Shown piece after piece: positions 1-6,508 of a DNA stretch of 8,889 bases. The translations under genes were made by a program, and so were the position numbers. Positions within the stretch are counted from its first letter, which is position 1; each line of letters opens with the position of its first letter. The DNA lies in contig JAGZOP010000068.1 of the NCBI GenBank assembly GCA_018383195.1, positions 1 to 8,889 of the forward strand. The letters are read 5' to 3'. The notes under the pieces are model-generated. The model ran no database searches, was not told where the DNA came from, and was given only the letters and a program-made list of their open reading frames with translations. This DNA is from Clostridiaceae bacterium. GTDB lineage: Bacteria > Bacillota > Clostridia > Oscillospirales > Butyricicoccaceae.

Positions 1-19
1 AACGACCTGTCCGTAAACT

Positions 20-60
20 AAAAGGAAAACCACCAGTCCTCTTTAGAACAGAACTGGTGG
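20..60 (-). terminator. Intrinsic terminator downstream of the stalk-domain gene
   Basis: An 8-bp perfect stem (CCACCAGT at 30-37 with ACTGGTGG at 53-60) has a 15-nt loop. Read on the minus strand it is followed directly by TTTTCCTTTT (29 down to 20), the form of a Rho-independent terminator. It lies 166 nt past the stop codon at 226, with no gene between, so it probably ends that transcript. The loop is longer than usual, so efficiency is uncertain. Confidence 0.65.
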
Positions 61-99
61 CATAGGGTATTTTGTGTCTACTAACTATTGACTACTTCA

Positions 100-113
100 A
101 AATCGTACGATTT
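100..113. other. 14-bp perfect palindrome
   Basis: AAATCGTACGATTT is its own reverse complement. It sits in non-coding DNA between the two hairpins downstream of the stalk-domain gene. A palindrome of this size could be an operator or recognition site. No promoter was seen next to it, so no function is assigned. Confidence 0.3.
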
Positions 114-149
114 CGCGGGGTTTCTTTTTGCTTTTGGAATAATACTGGT

Positions 150-179
150 GCAGCGCAGGGGGAAAACCACCTGCGCTGC
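150..179. other. GC-rich hairpin 3' of the stalk-domain gene
   Basis: A perfect 10-bp stem (GCAGCGCAGG at 150-159, CCTGCGCTGC at 170-179) has a 10-nt loop. It begins 46 nt past the stop codon of the minus-strand gene ending at 226. No good T-tract follows on either strand: the minus strand continues ACCAGTATTATT and the plus strand TTTGATAAGG. It could be a weak terminator or a 3'-end stabilising structure, acting together with the better terminator at 20-60. Confidence 0.5.
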
Positions 180-225
180 TTTGATAAGGTAAGGTTGATA
201 TGGGCTAATTTTCGGATTGCCGCGA

Positions 226-1197
226 TTAACGATTGATATTATACTCCAGAAATTTGCTGTCATCAATGACACCCTTTTGGTCGAGCGTCATCTTCATATC
301 AATCATGGGAATGTAGATGTTCTGTTCAGCAGAGTACCGGAACTCCTTCGAGGCGATACTCGGAACGTCCGCAAGCGGTGCAGTCCGCATGCGTTCCATT
401 ATTTCGGATGCGTTTTTGATGGCATCACGCAAAAGCTTATCGCTTTCAGTCAAGACCGGTACATCAGGACATTTTTCAGCTTCCATCGCTTCGAGAGCCT
501 TTGCCATAGAAGAAACGCTTTCGGTGCGCGTAGCTTCGGTCAACTCCTTCTGAATCAGCGGACTTGTAGAATCATGCAGGTCAATCAGATGATCGATCTG
601 CGCATAAAGATACGCATTTGCCGCTTGAATCTGGGTGTCTGTCAGCGAAGTGCGGATATAAATATCCTCTGCACCACCGCTGTTTTTCGCCCAAGTCACT
701 TCAAAGCCGGTGAGTTCTCCGATGCTACGAAGCGGAACATAGGTCGAGTCTGCATAGATCAGGGGGTATACAGGCTTTCCGTTTGCATCCTTGAGCGCTG
801 CCGCCTTTCCATCTACAACGACTTTGATTTCGGGCGCGGACTGAATTTTCAAGTTGCCGTCCTCTGGAATCGCGGACGATTGGACGTTGCTGTCCGGATA
901 AATCCGGTCAACGGTTCCACTCAGAGAAACGGTTCTCGTCGATGCATCCCACCCTACAGTTTTACCGGTCAATTCACCTGCGGTGCGAAGCGGAAAATAT
1001 GTGTTGTCCTGATAGCGGATTACAGGCAGTTTTACCTCATCCGCGCTTTTCAGCGTCGGCACCGGACGCCCCTCGGCATAGAGATCTCCGACCCAGACTT
1101 TGGCGTCTGCAGTGGGATTTGCCGCCTGCGCCATCAGACCGCTCGTCAATACTGCACCGGCACACATTGCTGCCGCAATTCGTTTTGTTCGTTTCAT
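226..1197 (-). CDS. Secreted protein with two copper-amine-oxidase-like stalk domains
   Basis: This 323-residue protein is probably exported. It starts with a basic region (MKRTKR), a hydrophobic segment (residues 7-23) and an AxA-type cleavage site near A25. Two repeats resemble the copper amine oxidase N-terminal 'stalk' domain common in extracellular Firmicute proteins. One is at about 59-92 (core TYFPLRTAGELTG) and one at about 141-181 (core TYVPLRSIGELTG). These domains are structural or envelope-binding modules; no oxidase catalytic domain is present. Residues 185-323 are mostly predicted helix, with many E, K and A, and belong to no family I recognise. The ATG at 1197 has an SD, AGAAGGA, 7 nt upstream. 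It has its own promoter and terminator and no visible link to the cas genes. Its role is unknown. Confidence 0.8.
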   Translation of the reverse strand: MKRTKRIAAAMCAGAVLTSGLMAQAANPTADAKVWVGDLYAEGRPVPTLKSADEVKLPVIRYQDNTYFPLRTAGELTGKTVGWDASTRTVSLSGTVDRIYPDSNVQSSAIPEDGNLKIQSAPEIKVVVDGKAAALKDANGKPVYPLIYADSTYVPLRSIGELTGFEVTWAKNSGGAEDIYIRTSLTDTQIQAANAYLYAQIDHLIDLHDSTSPLIQKELTEATRTESVSSMAKALEAMEAEKCPDVPVLTESDKLLRDAIKNASEIMERMRTAPLADVPSIASKEFRYSAEQNIYIPMIDMKMTLDQKGVIDDSKFLEYNINR

Positions 1198-1243
1198 AAA
1201 GTTGTCCTTCTTTTATATATGTAGTGAAGGCAAAGCCGGCTGT

Positions 1244-1275
1244 CAGGAAGTGCTCGCATATGCGAGAATTTCCTG
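1244..1275 (-). promoter_or_regulatory. 32-nt inverted repeat in the leader of the stalk-domain gene
   Basis: The repeat has outer arms CAGGAA (1244-1249) and TTCCTG (1270-1275). They enclose a perfect 14-bp palindrome, CTCGCATATGCGAG (1253-1266). The 3-nt joints GTG and AAT pair in part (G-U and T-A), leaving one mismatch per 16-base arm. It lies between the predicted -10 box and the start codon, beginning about 10 nt after the likely transcription start. It could be a repressor operator or a 5' UTR hairpin controlling mRNA stability or translation. Confidence 0.55.
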
Positions 1276-1290
1276 CAAGATCTTTCTTGT

Positions 1291-1320
1291 AGTATAACAA
1301 CGCTTTGACTATTTTTCAGC
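1291..1320 (-). promoter_or_regulatory. Candidate promoter of the stalk-domain gene
   Basis: On the minus strand, TATACT (1296-1291) is a good -10 box. CTGAAA, 18 nt upstream (about 1320-1315), is a moderate -35 match with 4 of 6 bases. Transcription would start near 1284, giving a leader of roughly 85-90 nt that contains the 32-nt inverted repeat. Confidence 0.45.
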
Positions 1321-1752
1321 CCATTTGTCAAAATTGGTCACGTTAATGTCATATTTGGTAGTTAGAATCCTACTATCACCTTCACGAACTGCGGTTGGGT
1401 TAAATGGATTTTTATATCGGTATAACATAGCAGTACATGATAATATGAACATGATAGGAATTTACATTCCAATATGGAGGATTAAGGACCGCGTCGAAAA
1501 AAGTCGAAATTTTGTGATTTTATACGGCAGAACAGCGGCAGATTTGGATAAAATCTGCCCAGATGTATGATCGTAAGAAAAACACAATGTCGATCAGATA
1601 TTTTCCGGGAAAACACCCAATGATATTATACCGCAGAATACCATAAAATGAATAGAATATCTTCGGAAAAATGCAAATTGCGCAAAAAAAAGAAACATTT
1701 TGGTTGCTGTCGGAGAACCGGGAAAAGTACAGAATCTGACATCGACAGAAGG
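1298..1752. other. Gene-free region between the cas operon and the stalk-domain gene
   Basis: No convincing gene is present in these roughly 455 bp, apart from the -35 side of the promoter at its left edge. Short reading frames here lack SD sites and family features. The region holds inverted repeats: 9-bp stem GGCAGATTT/AAATCTGCC (1537-1559), TGATCG/CGATCA (1568-1596), TTTTCC-G-GGAAAA (1601-1613), GGAAT/ATTCC (1457-1470) and CTGTCG/CGACAG (1708-1748). A minus-strand TATAAT lies at 1630-1625 with a poor -35. An A8 tract (1684-1691), read as T8 on the minus strand, lies about 60 nt past the cas2 stop and could contribute to operon termination. No repeat-spacer array is seen. Confidence 0.5.
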
Positions 1753-2031
1753 TTATAAGAATTGTATGGCAGAAGGGGTTTCTTTCCCGAGAATATCCCG
1801 TTTGATCCATTTTTCTTGGCGGCATTGAAAGATAATCACAGAATCTAGATCTTTACGCAGCCAGCGCTGCAACTCTGCTTTTAAATTCGCAAGTTGGGAC
1901 GGGGAAAGTTCTCCTTCAAAAACAGAGCATTGGACATGCTGCAGGTATTTTTTGCAGATTTTAAATACGTTCCGCAAAATACGAGGTCCCCTATCCTCCA
2001 TTGAAATATCATAAACAAGAATAATATACAT
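1753..2031 (-). CDS. cas2: CRISPR-associated endoribonuclease-like Cas2
   Basis: This 92-residue protein matches Cas2, the central dimer of the Cas1-Cas2 spacer integrase. It opens with the family's first beta strand, MYIILVYDI, with the conserved Asp at residue 8. It has the middle segment HVQCSVFEGEL and the ending DSVIIFQ...IKRDILGK typical of I-B Cas2. The chosen start is the ATG at 2031, since it begins the conserved strand and has GGTGG 5 nt upstream. Two in-frame GTG codons (2040, 2037) would only add MVT or VT and overlap the cas1 end. The ATG lies 2 nt after the cas1 TGA, so translation is probably coupled. The gene looks intact, but its partner Cas1 is frameshifted. Confidence 0.93.
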   Translation of the reverse strand: MYIILVYDISMEDRGPRILRNVFKICKKYLQHVQCSVFEGELSPSQLANLKAELQRWLRKDLDSVIIFQCRQEKWIKRDILGKETPSAIQFL

Positions 2032-2033
2032 TG

Positions 2034-3025
2034 TCACCACCAGATTACAAATGGGTCATAGTCTTTTTCTCCGATTAGATCTTTTATCAGCTTGTAGCAC
2101 TCCAAGCGGATGAGATATTCATAAGATACATCGCGCCCCAATGCTTTATGCCGAATGGTCGTGCGAAGTCGGGCATCCAGTTCAGCTGCAATTCGCTGTG
2201 AACTGTCTTTTGTGAAATGCATATAATCCAGCTCGCGGATAAAATCCTTGTTCTGAATCTGCTTTTTGTTGAACATCGAAAAAATAAGACGATCTCCAAT
2301 AAGCGGTTTGAAGATTTCTGCAATATCAAGACACAAAGAAAACCGTTTTGTGCTGGGTTCATGCAGAAAGCTGATCGTTGGATTGAGTTGTGTCCGATAG
2401 ATCTCACTGAGTACGCGCGTATAGATCAGACTGTTCACATACGAGATCATTGTATTCATCATATTATCCGGCGGATGCTTGACGCGCCGTTCAAAGTCGA
2501 TTTCCTCATTGATAATCGTATGAAACGCTGCATAATACTGCTGATGAATGTTTCCTTCAAACCCCATCAGCGTCGGGATATCCTTCGCCTCCGCTGCTTG
2601 TTCCAACAGTAGGCAGATTGTTTCCATCGGTAAAGCAAGATCTTTGCCGCGATTGTTGTAATACCGCAAGGTGCGGTAAATATTTTTGCCGGCGCCAATC
2701 ACAAATTGCTTTGCCAGACGCAGCCGATGCGAGGGTTCCAGATAAGCCTGCGTTTGTTGTACGAGCAGATGCCCGGAAACAAGGGTTTCTCTAGGATAAA
2801 AGCTGCCGGTATAAAAATTGTAATGATTAAAAAAGTGAAGACAGATTCCGTGTTTTGATGCAAGGCTCAGCATGGTGGTATTCAGTGTCAGCTCTGTCAT
2901 CACATAGATATCCGAGATCGTTTCAATCGGCAGATCAGTTTTTTTCCATTCAGTGACGTATAACAAAGCGTATTGTCTTTTTGACGGAGCTGCCCTTCGT
3001 TGTAGATATAAATGCTTTTTTTCAT
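2034..3025 (-). CDS. cas1: CRISPR integrase Cas1, frameshifted near the N-terminus
   Basis: Cas1 is the metal-dependent integrase that inserts new spacers. The gene starts at the ATG at 3025, with GAGG 6 nt upstream and 8 nt after the cas4 stop. It encodes the typical I-B N-terminus MKKSIYIYNEGQLRQKDN. After Lys29 this frame would soon hit a stop (near 2901); the rest of Cas1 continues in another frame. The switch is at an A7 run (2945-2939): one more A would give ...LNGKKTDLPIETISDIYVM and an unbroken 330-residue protein, the normal family length. In that restored numbering the catalytic residues are all present: E157 (FEGNIHQ), H222 (SFLHE) and E237 (LDIAEIFKP). As written, no normal Cas1 is made without slippage. 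The downstream frame is open back to 3113, but that upstream part is unrelated sequence overlapping cas4. Confidence 0.9.
2939..2945 (-). other. A7 homopolymer at the cas1 frameshift
   Basis: On the minus strand the sequence is GG-AAAAAAA-CTGATC. In the frame set by the cas1 start codon it reads GGA AAA AAA CTG. An A8 tract would read GGA AAA AAA ACT GAT CTG and join the two halves of Cas1. The site is a missing base by mutation, a sequencing or assembly miscall, or a slippage site. Confidence 0.8.
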
Positions 3026-3033
3026 CGCTCACC

Positions 3034-3540
3034 TCAAATGAAACACAGGTCATAATAAGCGCAGTTTTTACAAAATTTTTTTGCAGGGAAATGGTTTTCC
3101 GGGAGCGGGGCATTGCAGATTTTACGAATTTCTGTGAGCATTTCCGTGATTTTCACAAGGTCCTCGTCCGTCAGTTCGACTGCAACAGTTTGCCGGAGAA
3201 GCGGGTAATCAATTTGACCGTGGAGCTTGGTTAATCCGCGCTCCTGAAGATAATAGAGATAATATTTGAGTTGCCAAACGTTTGCCTCTTCCACAGAACG
3301 ACTTTTCTTGATTTCGTGCAAAACCTTTCCCTTCCGGATAAAATCTACGGAAATCGTATCATCTATTGTAATATGACGCACAGCGTCACGCGTATAGCTG
3401 TTTTCGTCGAGCAATCTGCCCAAGGCAACAGCCTCATTGTTTTGCTCCATTTGCAGCTCATGCGTGAAATAGTAAAGTTTTCGATGGCAGACCTGATAAT
3501 AATAAATCATCGTTCCGGTGACAGGCCGTTCTTCGTGCAT
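3034..3540 (-). CDS. cas4: CRISPR-associated exonuclease Cas4
   Basis: Cas4 is an iron-sulphur, RecB-family nuclease that trims prespacers and selects PAMs together with Cas1-Cas2. This 168-residue protein has the four cluster cysteines, C18 (YYYQVCHRKL) and C157, C160 and C166 (FCKNCAYYDLC). It also has the nuclease motifs D66 (SVDFI), E76-x-K78 (HEIKKS) and Q90 with the following tyrosines (WQLKYYLYYL). The early motif usually written G-x-L-I-H-E reads GRLLDEN (41-47), with Asp45 where many relatives have His. This may be a subfamily trait. The ATG at 3540 has a very strong SD, AAGGGGGAGAA, and lies 14 nt after the stop of the cas7::cas3 fusion. The reading frame is intact and of normal length. 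Confidence 0.93.
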   Translation of the reverse strand: MHEERPVTGTMIYYYQVCHRKLYYFTHELQMEQNNEAVALGRLLDENSYTRDAVRHITIDDTISVDFIRKGKVLHEIKKSRSVEEANVWQLKYYLYYLQERGLTKLHGQIDYPLLRQTVAVELTDEDLVKITEMLTEIRKICNAPLPENHFPAKKFCKNCAYYDLCFI

Positions 3541-3554
3541 ACGATTCTCCCCCT

Positions 3555-6197
3555 TTACAGCATTTGCGCCTGATCGATCAGACGATGATTGGTTGACCGT
3601 TTCCGAGGCTGAAACCCAACGTCGGAAAGCGTAGTTTCATCAAAATCATAACTGCCGGGACAACGCCAGATTCTGCTGTGCTTCCAGAGCAGCTGCTGGC
3701 TTTCCGGGGTGGGGCATGTTCCCTGACGGACACTGGTCGTATATTGCAGCAGTTCCTGTCTGGCTTCAAAGACCTCCTGAATGTCGTCGGAAGCAAGCGC
3801 CTGAGTAAGCTCGTTGAGTTTCCCGGATTCTTCTAGTGTGATATAAATGCTTTCCGGAACCACAGTGATCGAATCGATCTCGCGGAAATTTGCGTTGTCG
3901 GTATCGTAAAGACGCAGATTTTTGAAGGTATTCAGCCGGTCGGACACACGTTGATAATAAGGAGATTTTAAAATATCCGGATTTTTCTCCGGGTCATAGA
4001 CCAGATCCATCATCCGGCTTTTATCGTCCTGCTCATCGCTTTCTTCTAAAAGACAGCCATTAAAATTGCGGACTGCGGCAAGAGAAAACGCATACAGCGT
4101 TTCCTCGATGACTGTGCCGCGGCCATCGCCGTTGTCTATGATGAAAACATTAGGCTGATCACCTAGATCATATGGACGAGAGCGATAAATCCGCCCCATG
4201 CGCTGAAGCAGGGAATCCACGGTGCACAGGCTGGTATAGAGCACGTCAAAGTCGAGATCCAGACTGGCTTCTACGATCTGTGTAGAGATCCAAATGCCGG
4301 AATTTGTATTTGACGCTTTTTGATTCGGGGCAAAACGCAGAATGGCAGATTCGAGCAGAGAGCGATGCCGCCGAATATAGCGGCTGTGCAGCAGATACAC
4401 AGACTGTGCAGCAGAGGAAATTGTCTGATACAGCTTCTGTGCCTGAGCAATTGTGTTGCAGATGACAAGCACTTTGCGGGTTTTGCCCTGCTCGATGATC
4501 TGTTCTGCGGGAAAAGAGCGCTCCGCACAGAGTTGGATTCTATGACGCGCAGGAAGATCTGCATGAAATGTTTGTGGGGCGGCGGCAATCGGAATGGATT
4601 CACGCTCCAAAAAACGCAGCAGGAGTTTGGGAAAGGTTGCGGTCAGAATCAGGAAATGTCCGCCGAGACTGGTGATTACATGCAGCGCATACAGAATTGC
4701 GGCGAGAAGTTCGGGAGAATACATTTGGATTTCATCCAGAATCAGATAACTTCTGGCGAGGACAGCAGCGGCAATTTCTGTTCCATTGGCTTTATAGACA
4801 AAGCGCATGATTTGGTCTACTGTGCAAACTGTAAGCGGGCAGGCAAATAAACGGGCAGCCTGCCAGCGCAAATCGCTCGCTTCGCTGTCCTGCGATAGAT
4901 AATAGGCGTGGGCATCGCCATGCAGCAAAGCGGCGTGCGGGAAAGCAATGCCTTTTTCATCGCAGATGCGGGTATAAATCGCATGGATGCTGACTTTGAG
5001 CGGCAGCGTATAGAACCCCTTCCTGCCGCCGAGCCAGAGCAGTGCGCCCTCGGTTTTCCCAATCCCGGTGCTGGCCTCGATAATCAGATTTTCCCCGGCA
5101 TGGGACGCGAGATAGTCCTGAACCGGCCGCAAAGTGTAGCCGCTGTTCTCCATCGCCGTGCGGGTGCAGGCAGAAATATCCGGACCGACTAGCGGCTCGT
5201 CGGCGGTTTTCCGTCCGGCGCTCGCACAATAGTCGATGCGGTTGAGCAGTCCTTTCAGAAGGATATAGCGGAGCTGAAACGATTCCTCTTCTGCTTCGCC
5301 GCGCAGATTGGCATAGGCGCGCTGCCGCATACCGCGATCACTCTGACCGTCTTTCGGTAAAATGCCAAGCGCACGGCAGCGTTCGGTAAACGCTGACTGC
5401 ACATACCGGTCATACTCCATGCAGTCTTCTTCGGTCATCAAAGGGCGGTTATGATGATAGAATATCATCATTGCAAGCAGGTGAAAGGCGCTTTTGCTTT
5501 TCCAACGCGTCAAAAAGAATTTGCGGTCGAGCAGTGCCAGACTTAAATAGCCATGCGGGAAAACCGAAGTGCTGGAATCCAGCGGGGGTAGATTCATCGC
5601 CCGGCGACCCTTGATATCGCGGTACAGATATTCCACACAGCTGAGAAAATCGCAGACGCGGCGGGTTTTCTCATCGTTCGGAAGCGAGAGGTTGTCATTC
5701 TCATCAATGCCGATGCGGTCTAAGTCAATCGTAATTGTATAGGAATAAAACGAGCGGTGCTGTTCACTTTGCGCGATGGCGTTGTTTTCTCCGGTGCGGC
5801 GCGCCATCCCCATATTGGTCAGGAAATCCAGATCGGCCTGAAAGGGTTCGAGCGAAACGCCGCTGGTCAGGCGCACAACTGCCGAACGGGTCTTTGCTCC
5901 GGACCCCTTCTCAGTTTTCATATAGCCGAACAGGTCGATTTCCGGATATTTGTCGATTGTCGCAGAGGGCTGGAACTGGATGACCTTTTTGGAGCCGGAG
6001 CCATTCGCTTCGGTTGGCGTATTATCCCAACCAAGTTGGTCAATCATGCTGTAACGCAGTGCCTGACGGGAAATGTAGGTATATTGCTGCCGGTCTGCAC
6101 GGGTGAGATGCTTTAAAACGGAGATGTTTCCCATACCTTCTCCATAATTGAGGCTGCTTGCCTCGAAAACCAGTGTAATTGTCAAGCCACGTTTCAT
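3555..6197 (-). CDS. cas7-cas3: Cas7 fused in frame to N-terminally truncated Cas3 (cas5 lost)
   Basis: Residues 1 to about 206 are Cas7 of the Cst2/DevR type, the I-B backbone subunit that coats crRNA. Matching segments are FEASSLNYGEGMGNIS (11-26), SRQALRYSM, EIDLFGYMKT, RSAVVRLTSGVSLEP, HRSFYSYTITIDLDRIGID and YRDIKGRR. From about residue 207 the sequence is Cas3, the DNA-unwinding nuclease-helicase. It begins inside the HD domain: PHGYLS (H215), YHHNR (H248, H249) and LNRIDYCASA (D322). The helicase follows: Walker A STGIGKT (376-382), LDEIQ (487-491), LTATFP (518-523), motif V around STQIVEASLD and motif VI QRMGRIYR (665-672). Missing are the Cas7 C-terminal third, all of Cas5 and the first HD motifs. 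From usual family sizes I infer a loss of about 1.2 kb. The ATG at 6197 has GAGGAGG upstream and overlaps the cas8/cas11 stop (ATGA). A working Cas7 or Cas3 seems unlikely. An assembly collapse is the main alternative. Confidence 0.88.
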   Translation of the reverse strand: MKRGLTITLVFEASSLNYGEGMGNISVLKHLTRADRQQYTYISRQALRYSMIDQLGWDNTPTEANGSGSKKVIQFQPSATIDKYPEIDLFGYMKTEKGSGAKTRSAVVRLTSGVSLEPFQADLDFLTNMGMARRTGENNAIAQSEQHRSFYSYTITIDLDRIGIDENDNLSLPNDEKTRRVCDFLSCVEYLYRDIKGRRAMNLPPLDSSTSVFPHGYLSLALLDRKFFLTRWKSKSAFHLLAMMIFYHHNRPLMTEEDCMEYDRYVQSAFTERCRALGILPKDGQSDRGMRQRAYANLRGEAEEESFQLRYILLKGLLNRIDYCASAGRKTADEPLVGPDISACTRTAMENSGYTLRPVQDYLASHAGENLIIEASTGIGKTEGALLWLGGRKGFYTLPLKVSIHAIYTRICDEKGIAFPHAALLHGDAHAYYLSQDSEASDLRWQAARLFACPLTVCTVDQIMRFVYKANGTEIAAAVLARSYLILDEIQMYSPELLAAILYALHVITSLGGHFLILTATFPKLLLRFLERESIPIAAAPQTFHADLPARHRIQLCAERSFPAEQIIEQGKTRKVLVICNTIAQAQKLYQTISSAAQSVYLLHSRYIRRHRSLLESAILRFAPNQKASNTNSGIWISTQIVEASLDLDFDVLYTSLCTVDSLLQRMGRIYRSRPYDLGDQPNVFIIDNGDGRGTVIEETLYAFSLAAVRNFNGCLLEESDEQDDKSRMMDLVYDPEKNPDILKSPYYQRVSDRLNTFKNLRLYDTDNANFREIDSITVVPESIYITLEESGKLNELTQALASDDIQEVFEARQELLQYTTSVRQGTCPTPESQQLLWKHSRIWRCPGSYDFDETTLSDVGFQPRKRSTNHRLIDQAQML
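5571..5583. other. Cas7/Cas3 fusion point with short inverted repeat
   Basis: The last clear Cas7 match (YRDIKGRR, ending at codon 199) and the first clear Cas3 match (FPHGYLS, from codon 213) are separated by 13 codons. Within them lies a perfect inverted repeat of 6-base arms around one base: GCTGGA-A-TCCAGC on the plus strand. Such repeats can mark deletion ends, but a 6-bp arm can also arise by chance. Confidence 0.5.
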
Positions 6198-6508
6198 ACC
6201 TTTGGTTCCTCCTCACTGCTTGTTTGTTCCATATTGGAGCTCAGACCGATCATAAAGGCTTCGCCAACCGCCATAAAGGTTTCTTCATCGGTCAGTGTAT
6301 CCAGAAATACGGTTGGAATCGGCCGTCCGAGCGACAGGTACTGGCGGTACAATGCCTGCATGTAGAGATCCGGATTGCGGATCTGCAAGGCGTTCAGCAG
6401 GCGGTAGGACAACGAAACGATCTTATTTTCATTCTGGCTGTTCGCAATTGCTCTGCTGAGTGCAGAGCCTTCCTGCTTTGCGATTTGCGCCTGTTTCCAT
6501 AGTGACAT
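6194..6508 (-). CDS. cas11: Cas11 small subunit / C-terminal domain of Cas8b
   Basis: This 104-residue helical protein is the C-terminal part of Cas8b1/Cst1. It has the family features NKIVSLSYRLLNALQIRN, a proline-containing turn (GRPIPTVFLD) and the end FMAVGEAFMIGLSS. In type I-B, I-C and I-D systems this region is also known to be made separately, from an internal start in cas8, as the small subunit Cas11. Here the ATG at 6508 has its own strong SD, AGGGGAG, 7 nt upstream, fitting such internal initiation. Unlike the usual arrangement it is not in frame with the rest of cas8: it overlaps that frame by 80 nt. Its TGA overlaps the cas7 start codon (ATGA). The tail (EQTSSEEEPKV) is acidic. 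Confidence 0.78.
   Translation of the reverse strand: MSLWKQAQIAKQEGSALSRAIANSQNENKIVSLSYRLLNALQIRNPDLYMQALYRQYLSLGRPIPTVFLDTLTDEETFMAVGEAFMIGLSSNMEQTSSEEEPKV

Noticed and set aside
217..1224. Long plus-strand reading frame of 335 codons
   Set aside because: It is antisense to the stalk-domain gene, which has a signal peptide, domains, SD and promoter. The plus-strand product is rich in Cys, Arg and His with no family pattern.
1537..1559. 9-bp hairpin as the cas operon terminator
   Set aside because: No T-tract follows on either strand, and it lies almost 200 nt past the cas2 stop.
1325..1570. Plus-strand 81-codon frame in the intergenic region
   Set aside because: No SD at the start, no recognisable motif and no conserved neighbour arrangement.
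1520..1825. Minus-strand 101-codon frame past the end of cas2
   Set aside because: It begins inside cas2 in another frame, has no SD and resembles no family. The Phe/Ile/Cys-rich translation is what AT-rich non-coding DNA gives.
3026..3113. Extending cas1 to a start at 3113 (359 residues)
   Set aside because: The extra N-terminus has no Cas1 features and lies mostly on top of the cas4 cysteine motif. The standard Cas1 N-terminus with its SD is in another frame, starting at 3025.
4320..4850. Plus-strand 176-codon frame inside cas3
   Set aside because: It is the antisense shadow of the Cas3 helicase region, whose motifs are unambiguous.
3555..6197. A purposeful Cas7-Cas3 fusion as a new system type
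   Set aside because: Fusions of Cas3 to Cascade subunits are known, but they keep both domains whole. Here conserved parts of both partners and all of cas5 are missing, and two other genes in the operon are also broken, so decay or assembly collapse is more likely.
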